From positions 1-64,000 of the forward strand of contig CAVQQX010000085.1 of NCBI GenBank assembly GCA_963714645.1: a DNA stretch of 64,000 nucleotides. The letters run 5' to 3'. Below, piece by piece: positions 15,882 through 24,538 of the stretch. Within the stretch, counting starts at the first letter, position 1. Every line of letters begins with the position of its first letter. Source of the DNA: RPQJ01 sp963714645 (lineage in GTDB: Bacteria > Pseudomonadota > Gammaproteobacteria > Steroidobacterales > Steroidobacteraceae). The notes beneath the pieces were generated by a model. The model was not told where the DNA came from. It saw nothing but the letters and a program-made list of their open reading frames with translations, and made no database searches. A program made the position numbers and the translations under genes.

Positions 15882-18335
15882 TCACTGCACCAGCGTCGCG
15901 GCGCTGCCGAGCAGCGCGGCGCAACTGGCCTTGACGATGGTCTCGGTGCGGTCGGCCGCACAGGCATTGCCGCAGCTCGCGAGCCGCGTGATCAGCTGGT
16001 CGAGGTCGGAGCGCACGCCGGCCGCGGCGGGCTCGGTGCCGACGTTGCTGCTGAGCATCCGCCCGACCAGCGCATCGAGCACGATGTCGCGGCCGGCCGG
16101 GGCGAAGGCGGTGGCCGGGCTCGCGCCGAAGTCGAACCCCGGGAAGTACTGCGCACGCGCCGTCGTGTTCTCGACCAGTGCGTTGCAGTACTGGATCGAG
16201 AGCTGCGCGACCGCGACCGGGTGCGCCGAGACGAACGTGTCGATCTTCTCGACCGTGGGCAGCGACTGCTTGATCGTCGCGTACGTCGACGCGACTGCCG
16301 GCGCGGTGGTGGCGATGCCGGTGAGCTCGGACATCGTCGCGTTCAGCTCGTCGAACACGCGCAGGCCCACGTCCGCGGGACGCGGCACGTCCGCCGGCGG
16401 TGCCGGCGCCAGCGGCACCGGATCGAGCCGGACGTTGGTGTGCGTGCCCAGGCGGTCGAAGGTCAGGAAGAACTCGTCGGCCTCGGGGCCCTGCTCGAGC
16501 GCGATGACCGTGCCGACCGTCGCGAGCGGCTGCCCGAGCGGCCCGTAGTTCGAATCGCTGACCGTCGTGTCGAGCGTGCGGTAGGCCTGGCCGACGTCGG
16601 CCTCCTCGCCGTTGACGCCGATGCGCATGCCGGCGATCGGGATCGATCCCGGCCTGGCGTTCGGGTCGAGGCTGATGAACGTCGGCTGCTCGAACAGGTA
16701 GCTGTACGAGTCGAACTGGCTCACCTCGAACAGGATGTACGCCCGCGGCACGTCCACCAGGTGGCTCACGGAGAACAGCAGGTAGAACTTCTCGCCGACG
16801 CCGGCCTGGAAGTTGGTCTGGATCTGCGGATCGGTGAGCGCCCGGTTGTAGACCGCGACCAGCCGGAACACGCCCTGGAACTGCCGGTCGCCCGACACCT
16901 CGTTGCCGAGCACGAAGGCGAACGTGTCGTCCCAGTCGGCGATCGTGCCGCCGGCGCCCGGGTCCGCGTCGCCCGTGTACTCGCCGTTCACGTGGATCCG
17001 GCGGCCGCGGATCGGGTCGAAGGTGACGATGACGTGCTGCAGCGTGGCCTGCAGGTCCTCGTCCGCCGCGGCCGTGGCCAGCTTCGGGTCGCCGTTCTGG
17101 TTGGTGAGGCTCGACCGGTTGAAGAAGTCGTAGCTGTAGAGCGTCTGCCCCAGCGTGAAGTTGCGCGCAGTCGTGCCGCCGGAGTACGAGACGATGCGCG
17201 AGTCTTCCTGCGCCACGTTGCCAGGTGCCACCCACGCCTCGATCGTGTATTCGCCCGTCGCCTGGATCAGGTCGTGCAGCTTGCGGCTCGCCGTCGTGGA
17301 GCCCTGCGCCTTGCCGCTTCGCACGTTGATGCCCCAGCCCCCGACCCACTGCACGTCGCCCGAGAGGTTGAGGTTGAGCGCGGGCTCGATGCCGCTGGTG
17401 TCGTAGGCGACGGTGCCGCTGCCCGTCTTGAATTCCCAGAGGCCCACGAGGCTGCCGGAGTAGCGGTTGCCCCCGCTCGCGACGATGCCGTCGGGCAGCA
17501 GCAGCGCCTTGGACGCCACGAGCGAGGGATCGACCTCCGCGAGCGGCACCTGGTTCGCGAACGCGAGGATCGCGTTCTCCATCGTCGTCGCGTTCGCCGC
17601 GCAGTCGCTCCAGCAGTTGTGGAACTCGGTGCGCAGGCGCACGACCAGCCGCGAGAGCGAAGGCTGGTCGAGGTTGATCTTGACCTTCGCCGCCGCGTAC
17701 GCCTCGGCGAGGTCGCTCGAGGCGAAGAACGGCGACTGCGACGCAGCCGCCGTCGCGGTGTGGCAGCGCGAGCAGTATTGCGTGAGCAGCGGATGGACCG
17801 TCGAGCCGAAGAGGGCCGGCGCATCCGGGAACGACTTGCTGCCGCCCGGATCCTTGAGCACGGGGTCCTCGAGCGCGATACCCTGGCCCCCGCCGGCCGT
17901 CGCGCCGGCCCACGCTGAGATCCAGGTGGTGAGGATGTCGGCGCAGGCGTCGTTGCTCGCGAGCCAGCAGTTGTGGCCGCCGCCGACCTTCTGGACCATG
18001 CGGGAATCGCGGGGCGAGGCGAGGTCGACGATCGGGTTGGCCGCAGCGTAGGCCAGATTGACGTCATCCAGGCGCACGAACTCGGGGGACTGCTCGCCCG
18101 CGACGTGGCACTGGCCGCAACGGTTGGTGGCCTTGAGGTTGTCCCAGACGTTGATCTTGAATGCCTGCACGTCGGCGGTCGCCGGCGCCGGGCCGTTGTA
18201 CGTCGGCGGCGCCCCGCCCGACGTGGCCGGGTTCTCGACGGTCTTGGCGCCGCCTCCGCACGCCGTGAGCAACGTGCAGAGCGCGGCGAGCGCGGCGGCG
18301 CGAAGCGACCAGGAGCCTGCCTTGGTGTTGTCCAT
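15882..18335 (-). CDS. Diheme LamG-domain lipoprotein
   Basis: An 817-residue lipoprotein (lipobox LTAC, C26). Two c-type heme sites occur: RCGQCH (C73, C76, H77) in an N-terminal cytochrome-like module, and YCSRCH (C188, C191, H192). A concanavalin/LamG domain at about residues 300-500 follows (GEYTIEAWVAPGNVAQEDSRI, then HVIVTFDPIRGRRIHVNGEY and FAFVLGNEVSGDRQFQGVFR). After a linker comes a C-terminal helical region with four Cys (SCGNACAADR and KASCAALL). Attachment to the outer membrane is inferred. It is the middle gene of a three-gene operon with the DUF1588-like and DUF1501-like proteins and may bind a polymeric or glycan substrate while transferring electrons. Confidence 0.78.
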   Translation of the reverse strand: MDNTKAGSWSLRAAALAALCTLLTACGGGAKTVENPATSGGAPPTYNGPAPATADVQAFKINVWDNLKATNRCGQCHVAGEQSPEFVRLDDVNLAYAAANPIVDLASPRDSRMVQKVGGGHNCWLASNDACADILTTWISAWAGATAGGGQGIALEDPVLKDPGGSKSFPDAPALFGSTVHPLLTQYCSRCHTATAAASQSPFFASSDLAEAYAAAKVKINLDQPSLSRLVVRLRTEFHNCWSDCAANATTMENAILAFANQVPLAEVDPSLVASKALLLPDGIVASGGNRYSGSLVGLWEFKTGSGTVAYDTSGIEPALNLNLSGDVQWVGGWGINVRSGKAQGSTTASRKLHDLIQATGEYTIEAWVAPGNVAQEDSRIVSYSGGTTARNFTLGQTLYSYDFFNRSSLTNQNGDPKLATAAADEDLQATLQHVIVTFDPIRGRRIHVNGEYTGDADPGAGGTIADWDDTFAFVLGNEVSGDRQFQGVFRLVAVYNRALTDPQIQTNFQAGVGEKFYLLFSVSHLVDVPRAYILFEVSQFDSYSYLFEQPTFISLDPNARPGSIPIAGMRIGVNGEEADVGQAYRTLDTTVSDSNYGPLGQPLATVGTVIALEQGPEADEFFLTFDRLGTHTNVRLDPVPLAPAPPADVPRPADVGLRVFDELNATMSELTGIATTAPAVASTYATIKQSLPTVEKIDTFVSAHPVAVAQLSIQYCNALVENTTARAQYFPGFDFGASPATAFAPAGRDIVLDALVGRMLSSNVGTEPAAAGVRSDLDQLITRLASCGNACAADRTETIVKASCAALLGSAATLVQ

Positions 18336-18350
18336 GTGCGTGCTGCCCCC

Positions 18351-19547
18351 TCAGTCGCCCATGCAGTAGGTGGCCGCCTCGGCGAACACCTGCTTGAGCT
18401 TGAAACCGCCTGCCTTGAAGTCCGCGGTCATGGCCTGGACGCGCGCGCGGTCCTGCGCGTCGCTCGGGGCCCGCAAGCAGACGTTGCGGAAGACCTTCTG
18501 CACCTGGCAGGACGCGAACGCGTCGCTGTGCGCGAGCTCGCGGCCGAGCGATTTCGCGCCGGCGCCCTGTGCGGGCAGGGATTCGTCCCAGCCGAGCAGC
18601 GAGTTGCGGCCGTGCCGCCAGCGGTTTTCCCAGCGATCGTCCGGCGTCGAGAAGCCGGCCGGGAACGTGTCCTTGTTGTTGAAGTACTTCGGGCGCACGA
18701 CGCCCGGGGTGTACTGCAGGCGCCCGGTGGCCTCGTCGTAGTCGTAGTAGGCGAACGCCTGTGCCATCGGGTCCATGCCCGAATGGCAGGCGATGCAGTT
18801 GTTCAGGAACACGCGGCTGTCGCCGCCGGGGCTGCGGCTCACGTCCTGGCGGATCCTGTCGGGCGGACGCGTCGGGTCCTGCACCTGCTCGAGGTCGGTG
18901 CAGAGATGGTTCACGAGCGTGAAGCGGAACATCGCGCGGTTGGTGCCGGCCACGAAGAACGCCTGGGCCGCGGCGCGTGTCGTCAGCACGCCGGCCGTGG
19001 CCTCCGGCGCCAGGCCGTAGGCCGCGGACTGCGTGGTCCGCACCAGGTCGTTCTTCAGGTTGACTCCCTGCGTCTCGAGCGCGGCGAAGTGGTCGTTGGT
19101 CGAGGCGGAGGGGCCGGGAACCCCGCCGAGGCCGCCGCGTCCGGTGTAGAGGATGTCGTCGGACAACACCGTGTCGAACGACACGTCGTCGCGCACCATG
19201 CCGATCACCGTCGCCACGTAGTCGTTGAGCGGCGCGAACACCGTCTGGTCGCGGTTGGTCCACGGCATCGCGAAGTTCTTGAGCGTCACGTCGTAGAACG
19301 CGCGGTGCTGCATGGCCGTATACGCCGCGTCGGTCGCGCGCCCGGCGGCGATGTCCGTCGCCATCGAATCGAGCACCGCGGCGGTGGGCGGCACGCCGGC
19401 GAGCCGGTCGTGGAGGCGCTTCGCCTGCGAGCGCGCATCGGCAAGCGCGATCGCCGGCTGCAGGGCGAGCAGGCATGCGAGCGCGGCGGCCAGCCAGCCG
19501 CGCGAGGCGCCCGATCCCGATCCGCCCGTCGTCCACGTCCGCTGCAT
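18351..19547 (-). CDS. Exported cytochrome with DUF1588/DUF1585-like C-terminus
   Basis: A 398-residue protein with a signal peptide (WLAAALACLLALQPAIALAD). One heme site, CIACHSGMDPMAQAFAYYDYD, near residues 251-272 corresponds to the CxxCH-x-MDP motif of DUF1588 domains found in planctomycete-type cytochromes. The final segment (MTADFKAGGFKLKQVFAEAATYC) resembles the DUF1585 end of those proteins. The start is the ATG preceded by GGAGGG; longer frames upstream run into the promoter region. It is first in the operon with the LamG diheme and DUF1501-like genes, and divergent from the HzsA-like gene. Confidence 0.75.
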   Translation of the reverse strand: MQRTWTTGGSGSGASRGWLAAALACLLALQPAIALADARSQAKRLHDRLAGVPPTAAVLDSMATDIAAGRATDAAYTAMQHRAFYDVTLKNFAMPWTNRDQTVFAPLNDYVATVIGMVRDDVSFDTVLSDDILYTGRGGLGGVPGPSASTNDHFAALETQGVNLKNDLVRTTQSAAYGLAPEATAGVLTTRAAAQAFFVAGTNRAMFRFTLVNHLCTDLEQVQDPTRPPDRIRQDVSRSPGGDSRVFLNNCIACHSGMDPMAQAFAYYDYDEATGRLQYTPGVVRPKYFNNKDTFPAGFSTPDDRWENRWRHGRNSLLGWDESLPAQGAGAKSLGRELAHSDAFASCQVQKVFRNVCLRAPSDAQDRARVQAMTADFKAGGFKLKQVFAEAATYCMGD

Positions 19548-19581
19548 GCGTGCACCCTCCCGGCGGAAGTACCGCCGTGGT

Positions 19582-19612
19582 GCAGCAATCTGCGGGTCTT
19601 GCGGATTGCAGC
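19582..19612. promoter_or_regulatory. Inverted repeat in the divergent cytochrome/HzsA promoter region
   Basis: Two 12-bp arms (GCaGCAATCtGC and its partner) are separated by 7 bp, with two mismatched positions. A 6-bp CGGCGG/CCGCCG hairpin lies just beside it at 19561-19577. The position, upstream of both divergent operons, suits an operator or a 5'-leader structure of the cytochrome operon. No matching regulator gene is in the window. Confidence 0.4.
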
Positions 19613-19680
19613 CAAGCCGGCTTCGTGGTTGTGAGAGGCGCCTCACACAACTCGTGCCCCGCAACGAAGCCGCGGCTTGG
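19612..19680. promoter_or_regulatory. Nested palindrome between divergent redox operons
   Basis: At the core (19628-19651) is a 24-bp dyad, GTTGTGAGAGGC followed by its inverted partner, with a single mismatched pair. Outside it lies a second inverted repeat: CCAAGCCGGCTTCGT (19612-19626) matches ACGAAGCCGCGGCTTGG (19664-19680) apart from a two-base insertion. The core has the size and symmetry of a dimeric repressor operator; the outer arms could form a cruciform or an RNA hairpin. It sits 58 nt before the HzsA-like start and 65 nt before the cytochrome start. Confidence 0.6.
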
Positions 19681-19737
19681 TTATGCGAGAAAGTGCGCCT
19701 GCGGCCGCCCGTGTCGGCATGGCCGAGAGGAAGAACG

Positions 19738-22395
19738 ATGCGCGCAGGTTACGCGAACCCGTGGAGGCGGTGCGCCACATTCGTGCGCACGGGCACGCTG
19801 TCGCTGCTCGTCGGAGCCGGCGTCGTCGCGTGCACCAGCGGCGAAGGCGACGGTGCGGGACCCGGCGGCGGACAGTCGCCGGACCCGGTCGTGCTCGACT
19901 TCCCGATCGCATACGTGAAGCGCCCGGTGCCGACCGGCGCGGCGCTCGCGCCCGACGCGCGCGAGCTGCTCGACTTCGAGCCCGGCGCGGACCTGTGGAT
20001 CCGCGACCGTGCGTCGCCCTCGGCCGCCGAACGCAACGTCACCGGCCCGGTCACACTGGGCCTCGGCGACGTACGCGACGTCGAGCCGTCCTACGACGGC
20101 ACGAAGGTCGTCTTCGCGCTGCACGAGCCCGGGATCGAGGGTGCTCCACCCGAGGAGCAACCTACGTGGGACATCTGGGAGTACGACCTCGGCGCGCAGG
20201 AACTGCGCCGCCTGATCCCCTCGGACACGACCGCGCGCGAGGGTGACGACGTCGCACCGCACTACCTGCCGGACGGCCGCGTCGTGTTCTCCTCGACCCG
20301 CCAGCGCCAGTCGAAGGCGATCCTGCTCGACGAGGGTAAGCCTCAATTCGCTGCGCTCGACGAGAACGGAAACGAACCGGGATTCGTGCTGCACGTCATG
20401 AATGCCGACGGCTCCGACGTACACCAGATCTCGTTCAACCAGAGCCACGACCTGGATCCGGCGGTGCTGCCGGACGGGCGTATCGTCTTCAGCCGCTGGG
20501 ACGCCGCACCGGGTCACGACGAAATCAGTCTCTACGCGATGCGTCCGGACGGCACGGACCTCGAGCTGCTGTACGGTGTCAGGAGCCACGCGACCGGGAC
20601 CGACGGCAGCGACGTGCAGTTCCTCGACCCGCGCCCGATGTCGGACGGTAACGTGCTGGTGCGCGCGCAACCGTTCGAGGCACCCGACCTCGGCGGGCAA
20701 CTGCTCGCGATCGACACCACGAACTACGTCGAGATCGCGCAGCCGACGCTCCCCAATGCGGGCGCGCTCGCGGGCCCGGCGCAGCTCGCTGCAACGGTCA
20801 ACGAAGTCCGCACGATCGAGGGCCCCTCACCCGGCGGCCGTTACAACTCGGCCTACCCGCTGCAGGACGGCACGGGGCGGTTGCTCCTCACGTGGACCCA
20901 GTGCCGGTTGCTCGAACAGTCGTCGTCCTCATCGACCGCGCGGATCGTGCCTTGCACCGACGACGCCCTCGCGACCGGCACCGCGGCATCGGCGCCGCCG
21001 CTCTACGGCATCTGGATCTACGACCCCGCGCAGGAGACGCAGCTGCCGGTGTCGTCGCCGGTCGAAGGACGACTGGTCACGGACGTGGTGGCCTTGCAGC
21101 CGCGTGCGCTGCCGCCGGTGCTGCTCGATCGCGTGGCCGGCGTCGACTTCGACGCCGAGCTGGCCGAACAGGGTGTCGGCCTGCTCGATATCCGGAGCGT
21201 GTACGACATCGCCGGCGTGGACACCGCGCCGGGCGGCCTCGTGCCCTTGCGTGACCCGGCGCTGACGCTCGCGGCACAGCGACCGGCGCGGTTCGTGCGG
21301 CTGGAGAAACCCGTCAGTATCCCCGACGACGAGGTGCGCGAATTCGACGGCAGCGCCTTCGGCGTGACTTCGGCGTTCGGGATGCGCGAGATCCTCGGGT
21401 ATGCGCCGGTCGAGCCGGACGGCTCCGTGCGCATCAAGGTGCCCGCGGACGTCGCGTTCGCGATCACCGTGCTCGATGCGGACGGGCGACGCATCGGCGC
21501 ACGCCACGACAACTGGCTGCAGGTACGCGCGGGCCAGGAACTCGAATGCAACGGTTGCCACGTCGCGACCCGCGACGACTCCCACGGTCGCAGCAACCTG
21601 TTCGCCTCCGCCAACCCGGGCGCACCGGGCACCGGTACGCCGTTTCCGCACACGGACCCCGCGCTGTTCGCCGACCTGGGCGAGACGATGGCGCAGGTGC
21701 GCTCGCGCGTGAGCTGCCAGACCGACTGTGCGGCCCTACTGCCCTCGACGGCCGTCGTGTTCGAGGACGTCTGGACCGATCCGGCGACGGCAGGCCGAGC
21801 CGCGGACGCAAGCTTCGAGTACTCGTACCTCGACCTGGACACGCCCGCCCCCACCTCGACCGACTGCGTCACGACATGGCGCGCCGGGTGTCGCATCACG
21901 ATCCACTACGAGCAACACCTGCACCCGCTCTGGTCCAAACCGCGCGTCACGCTCGCGATGGACGGCTCGGTGCTGCAGGACGACACCTGTACCCGTTGCC
22001 ACACGGCGCGCGCCGCGGACGGCACGACGCAGCTGCCGGCCGGCCAGCTGGAGCTCACCGACGGCCCGTCGGCCGACGAACCCGACCATTTCCACGCCTA
22101 TCGCGAACTGCTCGCGACGGACGCCGAGCAGGAAGTCGTGGACGGCGTGCTGCAGGACCGGCTGGTGCAGGTCGGCACCGACCCCGTGACCGGTGCACCG
22201 CAGTTCGTGACCGTGCCGGTCGCGCCGTCGCTCGCCGCGGGCAGCGCCGCCGCGAGCGTGACGTTCTTCTCATTGTTCGCACCCGGCGGCTCGCACGCGG
22301 GGCGGCTGACGCCCGCAGAGTTGAAGCTCGTCTCAGAATGGGTGGACATCGGGGCTCAATACTTCAACGACCCGTTTGCCGCGCCGGTTCCGTGA
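19738..22395 (+). CDS. HzsA-related diheme beta-propeller lipoprotein
   Basis: An 885-residue lipoprotein (lipobox VVAC near residue 26) with a good ribosome site (GAGG) before its ATG. The first half has WD40-like/TolB-type propeller repeats (DVEPSYDGTKVVFALHEPG, HYLPDGRVVFSSTRQ, DLDPAVLPDGRIVFSRWD). A middle region resembles the non-catalytic part of hydrazine synthase alpha subunits. Two c-heme sites follow: CNGCH near 604 and CTRCH near 751. It lacks the other anammox subunits, so hydrazine synthesis is not implied. It opens an operon with two barrel proteins, TlpA, and DUF4266 and DUF3570 proteins, suggesting an outer-surface electron carrier. Confidence 0.72.
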   Translation: MRAGYANPWRRCATFVRTGTLSLLVGAGVVACTSGEGDGAGPGGGQSPDPVVLDFPIAYVKRPVPTGAALAPDARELLDFEPGADLWIRDRASPSAAERNVTGPVTLGLGDVRDVEPSYDGTKVVFALHEPGIEGAPPEEQPTWDIWEYDLGAQELRRLIPSDTTAREGDDVAPHYLPDGRVVFSSTRQRQSKAILLDEGKPQFAALDENGNEPGFVLHVMNADGSDVHQISFNQSHDLDPAVLPDGRIVFSRWDAAPGHDEISLYAMRPDGTDLELLYGVRSHATGTDGSDVQFLDPRPMSDGNVLVRAQPFEAPDLGGQLLAIDTTNYVEIAQPTLPNAGALAGPAQLAATVNEVRTIEGPSPGGRYNSAYPLQDGTGRLLLTWTQCRLLEQSSSSSTARIVPCTDDALATGTAASAPPLYGIWIYDPAQETQLPVSSPVEGRLVTDVVALQPRALPPVLLDRVAGVDFDAELAEQGVGLLDIRSVYDIAGVDTAPGGLVPLRDPALTLAAQRPARFVRLEKPVSIPDDEVREFDGSAFGVTSAFGMREILGYAPVEPDGSVRIKVPADVAFAITVLDADGRRIGARHDNWLQVRAGQELECNGCHVATRDDSHGRSNLFASANPGAPGTGTPFPHTDPALFADLGETMAQVRSRVSCQTDCAALLPSTAVVFEDVWTDPATAGRAADASFEYSYLDLDTPAPTSTDCVTTWRAGCRITIHYEQHLHPLWSKPRVTLAMDGSVLQDDTCTRCHTARAADGTTQLPAGQLELTDGPSADEPDHFHAYRELLATDAEQEVVDGVLQDRLVQVGTDPVTGAPQFVTVPVAPSLAAGSAAASVTFFSLFAPGGSHAGRLTPAELKLVSEWVDIGAQYFNDPFAAPVP

Positions 22396-22402
22396 GCCAC
22401 TG

Positions 22403-23149
22403 ATGCTGCGACCCCTGCTGGTCCTCTGCGCCGCGCTCGGCGGCGTGCTCCTGGCGCCCGTCGCGTCGGCGACGCGCGCGCCCGCGAGCGTCGTGATCCA
22501 GGACGCCTTTGCCGATCTGCACACCGGGCCGGGGCGCGGCTTTCCCGTGGCCTACTCGGTCGAACGCAGTGCGACGATCCAGCTGCTGCGCCAGCGCACC
22601 GACTGGATCAAGGTCCGCACTGCCGGCGGTCGCGAGGGCTGGGTGCACCGCAACCAGCTCGAGCGGACGCTGACGCCCGGTGGCCGGGAAGTGCGGGTCG
22701 CCGGCCCCCGCCCCGAGGCGCGCACCGACCACCGATGGGAGGCAGGCCTCGCCACGGGCGACTTCGGCGGCGCGAACGTCGTGAGCGTCGGCGGCACCTT
22801 CCTGCTGACGCCGAGCCTGGTCGTGCGAGCGGACGCGAGCCACCTGCTCGGCGACTATTCCAATGGCTGGCTCGGCGCGGTCGGGATCGCGCATGTCTTC
22901 GTTCCGCAATGGCGCGTATCGCCGTTCGCGGGCATCGGTGGCGGCGTGCTCTCGATCTCGCCGAAGGCGACGCTGATCCAGGCCGGGGACCGCACCGATT
23001 CCATCGCGTATGCCGGGCTCGGACTGCGCGGCTTCCTGACCAACCGCTTCCTGCTGCAGGCGGAATACCGCAGCTACGTCGTGTTCACGAGCCGCGACGA
23101 GAACGAGGAGATCGACGAATGGACCGTGGGCTTCACGTACTTCTTCTGA
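22403..23149 (+). CDS. Exported SH3-domain/outer-membrane beta-barrel protein
   Basis: A 248-residue protein with a signal peptide (RPLLVLCAALGGVLLAPVASA). A bacterial SH3-like domain covers about residues 30-95 (DLHTGPGRGFPVAYSVERSA, then REGWVHRNQLE). An eight-strand-type barrel follows with alternating hydrophobic strands and a C-terminal aromatic residue (WTVGFTYFF), as expected for BAM-inserted proteins. The SH3 part could contact peptidoglycan or a partner in the periplasm. It begins 7 nt after the HzsA-like stop and its end overlaps the next barrel gene by 31 nt. Confidence 0.72.
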   Translation: MLRPLLVLCAALGGVLLAPVASATRAPASVVIQDAFADLHTGPGRGFPVAYSVERSATIQLLRQRTDWIKVRTAGGREGWVHRNQLERTLTPGGREVRVAGPRPEARTDHRWEAGLATGDFGGANVVSVGGTFLLTPSLVVRADASHLLGDYSNGWLGAVGIAHVFVPQWRVSPFAGIGGGVLSISPKATLIQAGDRTDSIAYAGLGLRGFLTNRFLLQAEYRSYVVFTSRDENEEIDEWTVGFTYFF

Positions 23150-23787
23150 GCACCGTCGCGGCGCTCGCCTGGCCGGCGGCCGGTTCCGCGCAGTCGCGCG
23201 CAGGCGAGTCGGCCGTGCTCCCGTCGCAGCAGCCGCAGGTCGTGGAACCGGCGCTCCGGCGTCGCGACATCGAGCGGGCGGACATCGACACCGAGAATTT
23301 CGAGACCGGCCTCTTCGTCGGCACGATCAGCATCGAGGATTTCGGCTCGAGCGTCGCCTACGGCGGCCGGCTCGCCTATCACTTCACCGAAGACCTGTTC
23401 GCCGAGGCGACGTTCGCGACGTCCAAGGCCGGCAGGACCAGTTACGAGGACCTGAGCGGCGCCGCGCAGCTTCTCACCGACAGCGAGCGCCGGTACACCT
23501 ATTACGACCTCGCGGTCGGCTGGAACGTGCTGCCCGGTGAGGTGTTCCTCGGCGGCCGGCGCGCGCTGCCGAGTTCGGTCTACGTCACGCTGGGCGCGGG
23601 CAGCACGCGCTTCGCGGGCGACGACCACTTCACCGTCGCAGCGGGCGCCGGCCTGCGCCTGCTCGTCACGGACTGGCTGGCGCTGCACCTCGACGTGCGC
23701 GACCACATGTTCGACAGCGACCTGCTGGGCGAGCAGAAGCTCACCCAGAACCTGCAGGTCGGCCTCGGCCTGACGGCCTTCTTCTGA
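23119..23787 (+). CDS. Outer-membrane beta-barrel protein
   Basis: A 222-residue protein with a signal peptide (LHVLLLSTVAALAWPAAGSAQ), about 50 residues of linker and then barrel strands (GLFVGTISIEDFGSSVAYGGRL, RLAYHFTEDLFAEATF, RYTYYDLAVGWNVLPGE). It ends in LTAFF, an outer-membrane insertion signal. The ATG has an AGGAG ribosome site inside the end of the preceding gene, so the two are translationally coupled. Two adjacent barrels next to heme lipoproteins suggest conduits or anchors, but no porin-cytochrome function can be assigned. Confidence 0.72.
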   Translation: MDRGLHVLLLSTVAALAWPAAGSAQSRAGESAVLPSQQPQVVEPALRRRDIERADIDTENFETGLFVGTISIEDFGSSVAYGGRLAYHFTEDLFAEATFATSKAGRTSYEDLSGAAQLLTDSERRYTYYDLAVGWNVLPGEVFLGGRRALPSSVYVTLGAGSTRFAGDDHFTVAAGAGLRLLVTDWLALHLDVRDHMFDSDLLGEQKLTQNLQVGLGLTAFF

Positions 23788-23798
23788 GGAGCGACCCG

Positions 23799-24293
23799 AT
23801 GCCATCCCGCCCGGTCCTCGCCTTCCTGTTGCTCGTGTCCGGTGCCGCTGCAGCCGTCGCCAGCGCCGCGCCGGGCGGTGCTGCTCCCGACTTCACGCTC
23901 GCGGCGCGCGACGGCAGCAAGGTACGCCTCGCCGACCTCAGGGGGCAGGTCGTCATGATCAATTTCTGGGCCAGCTGGTGCGGCCCGTGTCGCCAGGAGA
24001 TGCCGCTGCTCGGGCAGTTGCAGGCGAAGTACGAGCCGCTCGGCTTCACGCTGCTCGGCGTCAACGTCGAGCCCGACAGCGCAGCGGCCGTCGCCTGGCT
24101 CAAGGGCGTGCCGGTGGCATTCCCGATCCTGTTCGACACGGACTCGAGCGTCGCGACCCGCTTCGGCGTCGAGGGCATGCCGAGCACGGTGTTCGTCGAT
24201 CGCAACGGCCAGGTGCGCTATGTGCACCGCGGCTACAAGCCCGGTGACGAGGCGAAGTACGCGGACATGATCCGCAGCCTGGTGAAGGAATGA
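23799..24293 (+). CDS. TlpA/ResA-family thiol-disulfide oxidoreductase
   Basis: A 164-residue exported thioredoxin-like protein. It has an N-terminal signal (VLAFLLLVSGAAAAVASA), the active site WASWCGPC (C61, C64), and the TlpA cis-Pro region GMPSTVFVDRNG. Such proteins reduce heme-binding CxxCH cysteines or other periplasmic thiols, which fits the two heme lipoproteins in this cluster. Its stop overlaps the DUF4266 start by 4 nt. Confidence 0.9.
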   Translation: MPSRPVLAFLLLVSGAAAAVASAAPGGAAPDFTLAARDGSKVRLADLRGQVVMINFWASWCGPCRQEMPLLGQLQAKYEPLGFTLLGVNVEPDSAAAVAWLKGVPVAFPILFDTDSSVATRFGVEGMPSTVFVDRNGQVRYVHRGYKPGDEAKYADMIRSLVKE

Positions 24294-24526
24294 ACGCCGC
24301 CCGCGCGACCCTCGCCTGCGTGCTCGCCGCGGCCGCGCTCGTGACGTCCGGCTGCAGCAGCGTCGAGCCCTGGGTGAAACCGTACGAACGGCAGAATTTT
24401 GCCGACATCATCATGGCCGCCGAGCGCGACCCGGTCGCGGCCGCATACCTGAACCACGTGTTCGAGGCGCGCGAGGGCGCGCGCGGCGCGACCGGCAGCC
24501 ACGGCGGCGGCTGCGGCTGCAACTGA
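24290..24526 (+). CDS. DUF4266 lipoprotein with Gly/Cys C-terminus
   Basis: A 78-residue lipoprotein (lipobox TSGC, C22). The mature part is only about 57 residues: the DUF4266 core (EPWVKPYERQNFADIIM, then RDPVAAAYLNHVFEAREGA) and a tail HGGGCGCN containing two cysteines. DUF4266 genes recur beside DUF3570, TlpA and ApbE genes in many proteobacteria, and the same set is present in this window apart from the distance to apbE. The Gly/Cys tail could bind a metal, be oxidised by TlpA, or be a modification site. Function unknown. Confidence 0.85.
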   Translation: MNAARATLACVLAAAALVTSGCSSVEPWVKPYERQNFADIIMAAERDPVAAAYLNHVFEAREGARGATGSHGGGCGCN

Positions 24527-24538
24527 GGATCGACCGCA

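Noticed and set aside
19738..22395. Hydrazine synthase alpha subunit in an anammox-type role
   Set aside because: Only part of the fold and two heme sites are seen; no beta/gamma subunits or other anammox genes are present.
24290..24526. DUF4266 protein as a ribosomally made, modified peptide precursor
   Set aside because: It is a lipoprotein with its own domain; no modifying enzyme lies next to it, so only the possibility is noted.
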